DNA of 5,902 bases from a bacterium (GTDB taxonomy: Bacteria > Latescibacterota > UBA2968 > GCA-2709665). Made by a program: the position numbers and the translations under genes. Under the pieces are notes generated by a model. It saw only the letters and a program-made list of their open reading frames with translations. It made no database searches and had not been told where the DNA came from. This document shows positions 1 to 5,444 of the stretch, piece by piece. Position 1 is the first letter of the stretch. Each line of letters opens with the position of its first letter. Where the stretch lies: contig JAQCGA010000280.1 of assembly GCA_027619145.1 (NCBI GenBank), positions 1 to 5,902 on the forward strand, read 5' to 3'.

Positions 1-10
1 TATCCTTTCC

Positions 11-61
11 ATAAAATAAAAAGAGGTGCAACATAACAAGTTGCACCTCTTTTTATTTTAT
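11..61. terminator. Perfect 22-bp bidirectional terminator hairpin
   Basis: Positions 11-32 and 40-61 are exact reverse complements, giving a 22-bp stem with a 7-nt loop (ataacaa, 33-39). The loop-side half of the stem is the GC-richer AGAGGTGCAAC. The outer part is an A-run on one side and a T-run on the other, so the hairpin reads as an intrinsic terminator from either strand. It lies 12 nt past the stop of the small minus-strand reading frame at 74-259, and probably also ends a plus-strand gene lying left of the window. Confidence 0.85.
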
Positions 62-73
62 CTAATTCTGCAC

Positions 74-259
74 CTACCCTGCAGTCTGTGCGGAAAACTC
101 CTCTTCACGGTTGAAGAACTGAAGGTTTTCCCGCAAAAACTCCGCAACCCGCCGCCCAGAAATCATCCCGAGCTGATTGGCTGTTAGTACATTCAAAAGG
201 TCGAGCCCCTTTTCAAAACCAAACTTCTGAATCAAACGCTCTGAGTCGTACCGATCCAT
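74..259 (-). CDS. Small hypothetical protein, 61 aa
   Basis: I do not recognise this protein. The ATG at 259-257 is chosen because a full AGGAGG (271-266) lies 6 nt upstream. An upstream in-frame extension to 424 exists, but its Cys/Arg-rich translation looks unlike protein. The 61-residue product begins MDRYDSERLIQKFGFEKG and appears helical, with LLNVLTANQLGM in the middle and a charged C-terminal part (FLRENLQFFNREEEF). There is no signal peptide, membrane segment or metal-binding motif. The reading frame ends 12 nt before the strong hairpin at 11-61, so the transcript end is well defined. A different frame (open down to 213) overlaps its start, so a short overlapping gene or the decayed end of a longer gene are alternatives. 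The ribosome-binding site and terminator support it as real; no homology is recognised. Confidence 0.5.
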   Translation of the reverse strand: MDRYDSERLIQKFGFEKGLDLLNVLTANQLGMISGRRVAEFLRENLQFFNREEEFSAQTAG

Positions 260-411
260 ACGAATCCTCCTGTTCGATGCGCACATCCTGTGGCAGATCG
301 GTCGCTTGAACCTCTTGCGGCCGTACGGCTTCCAGTAACAAAATACGACAACGCCACACCCGATTGAGTCTCTGAACCCAGTTGGCTCAGCATTTGTGTG
401 ACGTTCAAACA

Positions 412-597
412 CTACGAAGGGCATCGGTTGACAAAAAAGCGACTCATAAAACCAATGAGATCCTTCTGTAACAAATTTTTCACCAGGGGAGTGTGGTATG
501 TTGAATCGGTTTCGGAAAGGGGAGATGGCAGAAAAGGGGTTTGCTCACGCTCACTTCCTGTGATCGGAGCTTCATTATCCGCATCCTGTCGGAACAT
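412..597 (-). CDS. Possible small hypothetical protein, 61 aa
   Basis: This is an unrecognised reading frame of 61 codons. The ATG at 597-595 is preceded by AAGGAGG (608-602) with a 4-nt spacer, slightly short but strong. The frame is open further up to a GTG at 639, which has no comparable ribosome-binding site. The product starts MFRQDADNEAPITGSEREQT. It has a polar, Pro/Ser/Thr-rich N-terminal half, which may be disordered, and a more hydrophobic, basic C-terminal half (LVKNLLQKDLIGFMSRFF) that could form an amphipathic helix. There is no signal peptide. It lies 143 nt beyond the stop of the acetyltransferase gene and 152 nt before the next small gene, all on the same strand. The good ribosome-binding site is the main support; it could be a chance open frame in a decayed region. 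Confidence 0.35.
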   Translation of the reverse strand: MFRQDADNEAPITGSEREQTPFLPSPLSETDSTYHTPLVKNLLQKDLIGFMSRFFVNRCPS

Positions 598-740
598 ATG
601 CCCTCCTTGGCAAAGGTTTTTAATATCACTTGATACCACACAGTGTAATTATCGGACAACATCCCGGAAGCTTTAGCTCCTTTTGCCAGAATCAGTCCAG
701 AAAGCGCTGACAGGGTACATCTCCGCCCTGATGGATACAG
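598..740. other. Intergenic stretch in a sparse region
   Basis: Between the acetyltransferase stop (741) and the small frame at 597 I see no gene, tRNA-like fold or convincing terminator. There is a short AT-rich block around 615-660. On the minus strand it contains AACCTTTG just before the AAGGAGG of the small frame, one mismatch from a TAnnTTTG promoter element, but without a matching upstream TTTG. A weak 5-bp inverted repeat (cagggt...gccctg, about 712-731) lacks a U-run and is not convincing as a terminator for the acetyltransferase gene. Together with 260-411, most of the first 740 bases has no recognisable coding content. Confidence 0.4.
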
Positions 741-1991
741 TCAAAGCGAATCCGCCAGCCAGAAAAACGGGTGCCGTGCTGGAAACAACGCATCCAACAA
801 AGCCAGAAGCGGAGCATCCGCCTGAGCACCCATCCGCTGGCTCAACCGGTCTGTCCCCAGAATAGCACGGGCCAGAGCGATTCCTGGCAACGTAATACAC
901 CATACGGCCCGATCTTCCCCCAATCCCGGGTATAACTTGACTTCTCCTTCTGTGCAATCCAGCACAAATTCTTCCGACTCTACTCGAAACGCCACACAAC
1001 CAGACAATCCACTGGCTACCATACGGGCAGACAGCACCGGCAACACCTTCTGCATCATCATCTGTGCTCGTGGAACCCGCACCAGCAACTCCGGATCGTC
1101 CGCCCTCTGCAAGAGAGTTCCGGTTGCAGCGATGGCCTGCATCAACTGGTTATTCGCCGGCAAACGAAACGCCACACGGCGGTACCCGGCTTCTCCGGCA
1201 AAACTGCGTATCGCTTCCAGCAACTCATTCGCAGAAACTGCATCTGCTACAGCGGCCTCATACACCACAAACTGCGCCCGATCACCCGCCGCACGCAGAC
1301 AGCCCCGGATCTTCCCTCCTTCTTCCAGCAACAGGCAGAAATCTTCTTTCGCACAAAACCCCAGCAACACCTCATTTGTTTGTAACCACCCAAACGGATG
1401 CTTCGTTTCTAATACGCGGCGCCACCGCTCCAAAGAAGGTACAACCGCACCTACAGGCACTTCTTTCCTGGACAATCGTGCCAGTTCTTCTGCATCTTCT
1501 GCCCCAGCCCGGCGTAGCCGTTGCCCATTCGTTTTACGGGTCACAACCACTTCAGCCTGGCAGGCCGTATAGGCGTCCACATACCCGAATCTGCGATAAA
1601 ATTCCAGCGTACCTGCCAGATGCAGCATCAATGCGCCTTCTGAACAGGCTACTTCCTCCGCGTTTTGCACCAGTGCCCGCCCCAGCCCTTGCCCCCGGTA
1701 CTCCGGTGCCACCACCACCATCGCCAGCACAGCACCGGGCACTTCCACTCCATCCAGATAAAACAAACGGGGCGCCAGCAAGGTATGCCCTGCAACGCGC
1801 CCCTCTACAAATGCCACACGGGAATGCACAGACCGGATCTGTGGATCTCCTTCCATCAATTCATCATATAGCTGTCCAAACGCCGCACCCAGGCCCGGCC
1901 GTACCTCAAAGACAGACTGGATAAGCGCCCGCACTTCGCGCCGTTCTTCTTCTGTTTCCACGCCCCGAATTTGAAATGCATCTACCGGCAT
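741..1991 (-). CDS. Eis-like GNAT N-acetyltransferase with C-terminal SCP2-like domain
   Basis: A 416-residue cytoplasmic acetyltransferase of the Eis (enhanced intracellular survival) type. Members transfer acetyl from acetyl-CoA to amines, for example lysine side chains or aminoglycosides; the substrate here is unknown. Residues 8-150 form the first GNAT domain, with the acetyl-CoA loop VVAPEYRGQGLGRAL at 93-107 and FYRRFGY at 131-137, where the family's catalytic Tyr is expected. The middle third fits the second, degenerate GNAT fold. The last roughly 100 residues match the SCP2-like cap, and the length matches Eis (about 400 aa). The ATG at 1991 is preferred because the family N-terminus begins here. 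An ATG at 2015 is possible and has a weak AAGAAG upstream; extension to 2090 would run into lptE. The gene starts 67 nt after lptE on the same strand and is probably the last cistron of that cluster. In Eis the C-terminal carboxylate acts as a base; here the end is WLADSL. Confidence 0.85.
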   Translation of the reverse strand: MPVDAFQIRGVETEEERREVRALIQSVFEVRPGLGAAFGQLYDELMEGDPQIRSVHSRVAFVEGRVAGHTLLAPRLFYLDGVEVPGAVLAMVVVAPEYRGQGLGRALVQNAEEVACSEGALMLHLAGTLEFYRRFGYVDAYTACQAEVVVTRKTNGQRLRRAGAEDAEELARLSRKEVPVGAVVPSLERWRRVLETKHPFGWLQTNEVLLGFCAKEDFCLLLEEGGKIRGCLRAAGDRAQFVVYEAAVADAVSANELLEAIRSFAGEAGYRRVAFRLPANNQLMQAIAATGTLLQRADDPELLVRVPRAQMMMQKVLPVLSARMVASGLSGCVAFRVESEEFVLDCTEGEVKLYPGLGEDRAVWCITLPGIALARAILGTDRLSQRMGAQADAPLLALLDALFPARHPFFWLADSL

Positions 1992-2058
1992 AAAACGCCC
2001 GCTCGAGCAACACATCGAAGCGCTTCTTTTCGCCTCGGCCTCCGGGTCAGACCAGCGC

Positions 2059-2553
2059 CTACCACCCTCCCACCTGTGCCCGGTCCACAATATCCCGCGT
2101 CAAAATCTGAAACGCAGCGCCCAGTCCTTCTTTCCGCGCCTCTTCCCGTTGCGCCGCCGCACTATAAATCCCGTATCCCTTGAGCCGTTTTTCTTCCCAC
2201 AGCACCTTCTTCTGCCGCGCATCGTAACAGCTCACATCCATATACACCGTGATCCGGTACTGATCGGCCTGGTCTCCATACGTAAACGGCTCTTCCAGCA
2301 CTTCTACAATGGTACCCCGCAATACCACATCTGCCCGGTTCTCATCCACCACTCGCATCGCCGCATCGCTCACAAACCCCTGGATCAAACTATCCGTAAG
2401 CGTCTGCTGGATTTCCGGCTCCAGGCTCTCGTTCTCCAGTAGAGGAATCCCAATGGACTGAAATCCCGAACCACCCGTTGCAGAGGTGGAATAGTGTGCA
2501 CACCCCCCATACAACAACACAAGGCTGGCAACCAAACCCAAAAGACGGTTCAA
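2059..2553 (-). CDS. lptE: LptE-like LPS-assembly lipoprotein
   Basis: A 164-residue lipoprotein resembling LptE, the outer-membrane partner that plugs the LptD translocon during lipopolysaccharide export. Residues 1-17 are a lipoprotein signal peptide (Arg3, hydrophobic 4-14) ending in LLYGGC with Cys18 as the lipidation site. The -3 Tyr is off the usual lipobox. No Asp follows the Cys, which agrees with outer-membrane sorting. The mature part has family features: IGIPLLENES near 34-43, LTDSLIQGF at 52-60, ADVVLRGTIVEVLEE at 74-88, then YRITVYMDVSCYDARQKKVLWEE and a charged C-terminal helix. The start is a TTG (2553-2551) inside a TTGA overlap with the DUF1844 stop, with AGGAGG at 2563-2558, 4 nt away, which implies translational coupling. 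A more divergent curli/LpoB-like lipoprotein is the alternative; LptE is the best fit. Confidence 0.75.
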   Translation of the reverse strand: MNRLLGLVASLVLLYGGCAHYSTSATGGSGFQSIGIPLLENESLEPEIQQTLTDSLIQGFVSDAAMRVVDENRADVVLRGTIVEVLEEPFTYGDQADQYRITVYMDVSCYDARQKKVLWEEKRLKGYGIYSAAAQREEARKEGLGAAFQILTRDIVDRAQVGGW

Positions 2554-2933
2554 CTGTCCTCCTCAGATGCAGACGATTCTCCCTCTGCTTTTTCCCCTTC
2601 ACCCTCAGAGGCCGGTTCCTCTTCTTCACTCCCTTTTTCGGGCGCTGCCTTCTCCTTGTTCAATTCGTCCACGTAATTCATCCGCAACTCATATAGCGCA
2701 TGCTCCAGCAAGCCCTTTTCATTCTCGCTCAAATTGCCTTTGGTACGAGAATCCAGCATGCCCAGAATATCAATTGCATTTTTCGCCTGTGCCAGATCCC
2801 GCTCTACCTTGTTTGTTACCGGATTCATTACTTTGCCCATATGCTGCCAGGCCGCCCCTTGAAACATCATGATCACCTGCATAAACAAAAACTCATTTTG
2901 CTGTTCCTGGCCTGAAGAATCTTTTTCTGCCAT
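2550..2933 (-). CDS. DUF1844 family protein
   Basis: A 127-residue cytoplasmic protein of the DUF1844 family, whose function is unknown. Residues 13-92 carry the domain: FLFMQVIMMFQGAAWQHMGKV, then the conserved core DLAQAKNAIDILGMLDSRTKGNLSENE with the diagnostic TKGNL at 64-68, followed by LLEHALYELRMNYV. Residues 93-127 are a low-complexity tail dominated by Glu, Ser and Ala, strongly acidic and probably disordered. The ATG at 2933 is chosen for its GGAGG 8 nt upstream and because the family N-terminus begins here; the open frame reaches 2981 but lacks a second ribosome-binding site. The stop codon overlaps the TTG of the following lipoprotein gene by 4 nt, so the two are co-translated. 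It is the first gene of the minus-strand cluster, 100 nt from the divergent acylase-family gene. Confidence 0.85.
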   Translation of the reverse strand: MAEKDSSGQEQQNEFLFMQVIMMFQGAAWQHMGKVMNPVTNKVERDLAQAKNAIDILGMLDSRTKGNLSENEKGLLEHALYELRMNYVDELNKEKAAPEKGSEEEEPASEGEGEKAEGESSASEEDS

Positions 2934-2978
2934 GTTCTTTTCCTCCGTTCGTCCTATATTAACACTGAAATCGTTCCT

Positions 2979-3009
2979 CAAAATTATGAATCCACCCCGG
3001 CCGTGTCAA
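2979..3009 (-). promoter_or_regulatory. Candidate promoter of the DUF1844-lptE-acetyltransferase cluster
   Basis: Read on the minus strand, TTGACA (3009-3004) is followed 17 nt later by TAATTT. Equivalently, TTG (3009-3007) is followed after 20 nt by TAATTTTG (2986-2979). The second reading matches the Bacteroidota-type pattern TTG / 19-21 nt / TAnnTTTG, and the first gives a perfect sigma-70 -35 box. Either would place the transcription start about 35-40 nt before the DUF1844 ATG. The site lies in the divergent gap, so it overlaps the leader of the acylase-family gene. No clear promoter for that plus-strand gene was found; TATATT at 2955-2960 is a weak -10 candidate without a good -35 box. 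Confidence 0.5.
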
Positions 3010-3033
3010 GCCCCAATGGCCTGGAGTTATTTT

Positions 3034-5094
3034 ATGCGCACAACACTGCTCCTTCTTTGTTCTTTATTCGCCACGTTCAGCCCTGCAAAAGCCCAAGAAG
3101 TCCAGCTCTACCGCAATGGCTGGGGGGTACCTCACATCTACGGCCAAACAGAAACAGATGCGATGTACGGATTCGGGTACGCCCAGGCACAGGATCGCCT
3201 GGAAGCGATTCTTAAAAACTATCTCACAGCCACCGGACAGATGGCCCGCGTATTTGGTCCAGAACACCTGGATGCAGACTTCCGCCAGCGCCTCTGGCAA
3301 CACGAAAAAATCAGCCGCGCGAAATATTCAGCGCTCGATCCCCACATCCGTTCCCTCATAGAAACTTTCCTTGCCGGCATCGCTGCCTACATGAAGGACC
3401 ATCCGCACAATGTACCCGCATGGGCTTTCCAACCCGAACCCCATCACATCCTTGCTCTCGGCCGCTATCTGGCCTGGCAGGAACTGGAAAAGCAGGCCAA
3501 TCGCGAGTATCACAACCTGCCTCCTGCGCCTCTTCCAGATAACCAGTGGGCCGTATCCAGAGAACGCTCTGCAGAAGACGCTGTTCTCCTCTGCATCGAC
3601 CCCCACCAACCCTGGCAAACCTCCACCCGCTGGTACGAAGCCCATCTACACGGAGGCACCCTTAACGCCTATGGTTTCACCTGCCCCGGATTGCCCGTCC
3701 TGCTGACCGGCCACAACGACTTCTTGGGCTGGGCAATGGCAACAGGCGGCTCAGACGGCGCAGACGTGTACGAACTCGACCTCGAATCTCCAACCACAAC
3801 CCGGTACCGCTACGACAAAACCTGGCGGCCTATCCAAACAGACACCATACGAATCCAGGTCAACCTGAACGGAAAAATAGAAACCCACGTACGCATCCTC
3901 CAGCGCACCCCCCACGGCCCTGTGCTTTATCGGAATGAACGAAAAGCCTGGACCTTCCGTTTTTCGATCGAACAAGAAGTTCGGCAAATCGAACAACTCT
4001 ACCGCCAGATCACAGCCTCCAGCCTGAAAGAATTCTACGCAGCCCTCTCCCTGGCTCAGACTGGACCCCAGCGCATGATGTACGGCGATGCAGAAGGCAA
4101 CATTTCCTACATTCGAACCGGCCGCATTCCCCTCCGTCCCGAAATCTACTCCTGGGACCGCCCGGTCTCCGGCAACACCGCTGCAACCGAATGGACCGGT
4201 AGCCATGCCCAGGAAAGCCTGCTCCAGATCCACAACCCCCGGTCCGGCTGGCTCCAGGACTGCGGTACCTCTCCAGATCGGGTCACCCTGTATAGCCCGC
4301 TCGAACCCGGCCGTTACCCGGACTATCTCTTTAACACCATCCCCGGCGAAGAATCTCCTCGCTCTTTCCGCGCCGTCCAGCTTCTCTCCACCCTGTCTCG
4401 CATCACCCTGCAAGAAGCCTTCGACCTGGCCCTGGACACCTATGCGGTACACGGTGAACGCTGGCTGCGCGCCCTCCAAATTTCCTGGGCGTCCAACGGC
4501 CCTCAATTCTTGCACACCGAACCCGCGCTCGAATCTGCCCTCACCCTTCTTACCCGCTGGAACGGCAGGCTGGACCGCACCGAAAAAGGCGCGGCCCTCT
4601 ACACGCGCTGGCGCAAGTTTTGCAAGGAAAAAGGTCGTGCCATCAACCACCTGCACATTCTCTCCTCCCAGCAACTGGGCGAAGAAACCCGCCACAATCT
4701 CCTGGAATCCCTCGCTGAAGCTGTACGCGACATGAAAACAAATGACGGACGCATCGACGTTCCCTGGGGCGAAATCCACCGCATCCGCACCCCGGAAACA
4801 TCCTGGCCCTTCTCCGGCGGTCCAAACGTCCTCCGCACCGTCATCACAACGCCAGAACTCGCCCTGCAGTATGGAACCGGCGGCCAGTCCTGCACCACTG
4901 TTGTCCTCTTCCGTAGCCCCGGCCATGTCGAATCTTTCTCCGCTGTCCCGTTCGGCCAAAGCGACCACCCTTCTTCCCCTCACGTCCAGGACCAGGCCGA
5001 AGCCCTCTTCAGCCGCGAACGCCTCAAACCCACCGGCTACCGTAATTCCGCCGGACTCACCCTGCAACACACGCTCACCCTTCTGTCTCACTGA
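3034..5094 (+). CDS. Exported penicillin-acylase-family protein, predicted catalytically inactive
   Basis: A 686-residue member of the penicillin amidase (Ntn-hydrolase) family; active members split themselves into two chains and hydrolyse amides such as beta-lactam side chains or acyl-homoserine lactones. The ATG at 3034 has GGAG (3023-3026) 7 nt upstream and gives a clear signal peptide (1-20, ending AKA), so the protein is periplasmic or secreted. The alpha region runs from about 21 to 168 (GVPHIYG at 31-37, GYAQAQDRL at 48-56). The beta region has DPHQPW at 189-194, GLPVLLTGHNDFLGWA at 219-234, LLTRWNGRLD at 505-514 and GGQS..TVVLF at 616-626, closing with PFGQSDHPSSPHVQDQ at 639-654. The family motif SNxW at the cleavage point reads DNQW (169-172), so the nucleophile Ser is Asp. 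The oxyanion-hole Asn is Gly411 (QDCGTSP). His191, the beta-23 His, remains. The long open frame argues for a retained pseudoenzyme role. Confidence 0.9.
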   Translation: MRTTLLLLCSLFATFSPAKAQEVQLYRNGWGVPHIYGQTETDAMYGFGYAQAQDRLEAILKNYLTATGQMARVFGPEHLDADFRQRLWQHEKISRAKYSALDPHIRSLIETFLAGIAAYMKDHPHNVPAWAFQPEPHHILALGRYLAWQELEKQANREYHNLPPAPLPDNQWAVSRERSAEDAVLLCIDPHQPWQTSTRWYEAHLHGGTLNAYGFTCPGLPVLLTGHNDFLGWAMATGGSDGADVYELDLESPTTTRYRYDKTWRPIQTDTIRIQVNLNGKIETHVRILQRTPHGPVLYRNERKAWTFRFSIEQEVRQIEQLYRQITASSLKEFYAALSLAQTGPQRMMYGDAEGNISYIRTGRIPLRPEIYSWDRPVSGNTAATEWTGSHAQESLLQIHNPRSGWLQDCGTSPDRVTLYSPLEPGRYPDYLFNTIPGEESPRSFRAVQLLSTLSRITLQEAFDLALDTYAVHGERWLRALQISWASNGPQFLHTEPALESALTLLTRWNGRLDRTEKGAALYTRWRKFCKEKGRAINHLHILSSQQLGEETRHNLLESLAEAVRDMKTNDGRIDVPWGEIHRIRTPETSWPFSGGPNVLRTVITTPELALQYGTGGQSCTTVVLFRSPGHVESFSAVPFGQSDHPSSPHVQDQAEALFSRERLKPTGYRNSAGLTLQHTLTLLSH

Positions 5095-5100
5095 GTCCAC

Positions 5101-5131
5101 TTGCATCCAGAATGGATTTGAACTATATTTG
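5101..5131 (+). promoter_or_regulatory. Candidate Bacteroidota-type promoter of the antitoxin remnant
   Basis: TTG (5101-5103) is followed after 20 nt by TATATTTG (5124-5131), an exact TAnnTTTG. This matches the Bacteroidota promoter pattern and would start transcription near 5138, inside the operator array and about 40 nt before the antitoxin ATG. Sigma-70-like pieces (TTGAAC, TATAGT) also occur here but with 14-15-nt spacing. The match is suggestive, because the AT-rich repeats themselves create such words. Confidence 0.4.
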
Positions 5132-5160
5132 AACTATTATAGTTCACTATATAGTTCACT
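5117..5160 (+). promoter_or_regulatory. Operator-like array of four half-sites around a 17-bp palindrome
   Basis: The half-site TGAACTAT occurs at 5119-5126 and 5130-5137, and its reverse complement ATAGTTCA at 5139-5146 and 5151-5158. The inner pair forms the perfect palindrome TGAACTATTATAGTTCA (5130-5146). Each arm is also a 10-bp direct repeat (TTTGAACTAT at 5117 and 5128; ATAGTTCACT at 5139 and 5151), spaced 11 and 12 bp, about one helical turn. This is the layout expected for cooperative binding of ribbon-helix-helix dimers. It lies 19 nt before the ATG of a ribbon-helix-helix antitoxin remnant, so it is most simply that gene's autoregulatory operator. Confidence 0.7.
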
Positions 5161-5179
5161 TTCCAGGAGACCTCAGGTT

Positions 5180-5438
5180 ATGAAATCCCTGACCATTCAC
5201 GGCCTAGACGAAACGCTGGATGCCATGATTCGGGAAACGATCCAGAGATGAAGGCACCAGCTTGAATAAAACGATCAAGAAACTCCTGGAAAATGCCCAG
5301 GGAATGCGCTCCGGGACACCCCTGGATCATCGGCAGGACTTTATGGACCTCTTTGGATGTTGGACGGAAACAGATGCAGCGGAATTTGCCGATTCCACTG
5401 AAAGTTTCAGGAAGGTTGATCCCGGGGATTGGGGTTGA
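5180..5438 (+). pseudogene. Frameshifted ribbon-helix-helix (VapB-like) antitoxin, toxin missing
   Basis: The ATG at 5180, with AGGAG at 5165-5169, starts MKSLTIHGLDETLDAMIRET, the beta-strand and first helix of a ribbon-helix-helix DNA-binding domain. This frame stops at a TGA at 5249-5251. From 5247 the next frame continues with DEGTSLNKTIKKLLENA, the rest of the fold, and runs to a TGA at 5436-5438. Its C-terminal part includes DFMDLFGCWTETDAAEF and ends in DPGDWG, a toxin-binding type tail seen in VapB-like antitoxins paired with PIN toxins. Treating A5246 as a one-base insertion restores an 85-residue protein with normal spacing between strand and helices; loss of two bases is the alternative. 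No slippery sequence suggests programmed frameshifting. No toxin gene follows: a convergent gene's stop is only 6 nt further on. In life an intact antitoxin would repress its own promoter at the array just upstream and neutralise a ribonuclease. Confidence 0.8.
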
Positions 5439-5444
5439 TTCCGC

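Noticed and set aside
280..340. GGTTCAAGC-like T-loop on the minus strand suggesting a tRNA
   Set aside because: The flanking bases do not form a T-stem, and no acceptor, D or anticodon stem can be assembled.
428..456. TTGACA at 428-433 as a plus-strand promoter
   Set aside because: No acceptable -10 box lies 16-18 nt downstream, and no credible plus-strand gene follows.
1..740. Sparse left region as a CRISPR array or insertion sequence
   Set aside because: There are no regularly spaced repeats, no transposase fragment and no terminal inverted repeats; the only inverted repeat is the terminator.
937..1924. Long plus-strand open frames opposite the acetyltransferase gene
   Set aside because: They are Pro/Ser/Thr/Arg-rich antisense shadows of a clearly homologous minus-strand gene and have no ribosome-binding sites.
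2869..3033. N-terminal extension of the acylase-family protein
   Set aside because: The extra 55 residues overlap the divergent DUF1844 gene and would bury the signal peptide; the ATG at 3034 has its own GGAG site.
3751..5106. 451-codon minus-strand open frame opposite the acylase-family gene
   Set aside because: The plus strand encodes a recognisable family with ordered motifs; the minus frame is a GC-skewed Gly/Val/Phe-rich shadow.
5240..5252. Programmed ribosomal frameshifting in the antitoxin
   Set aside because: The junction cagagatga has no slippery heptamer, nearby stimulatory stem or internal Shine-Dalgarno sequence, so a mutation or sequencing indel is simpler.
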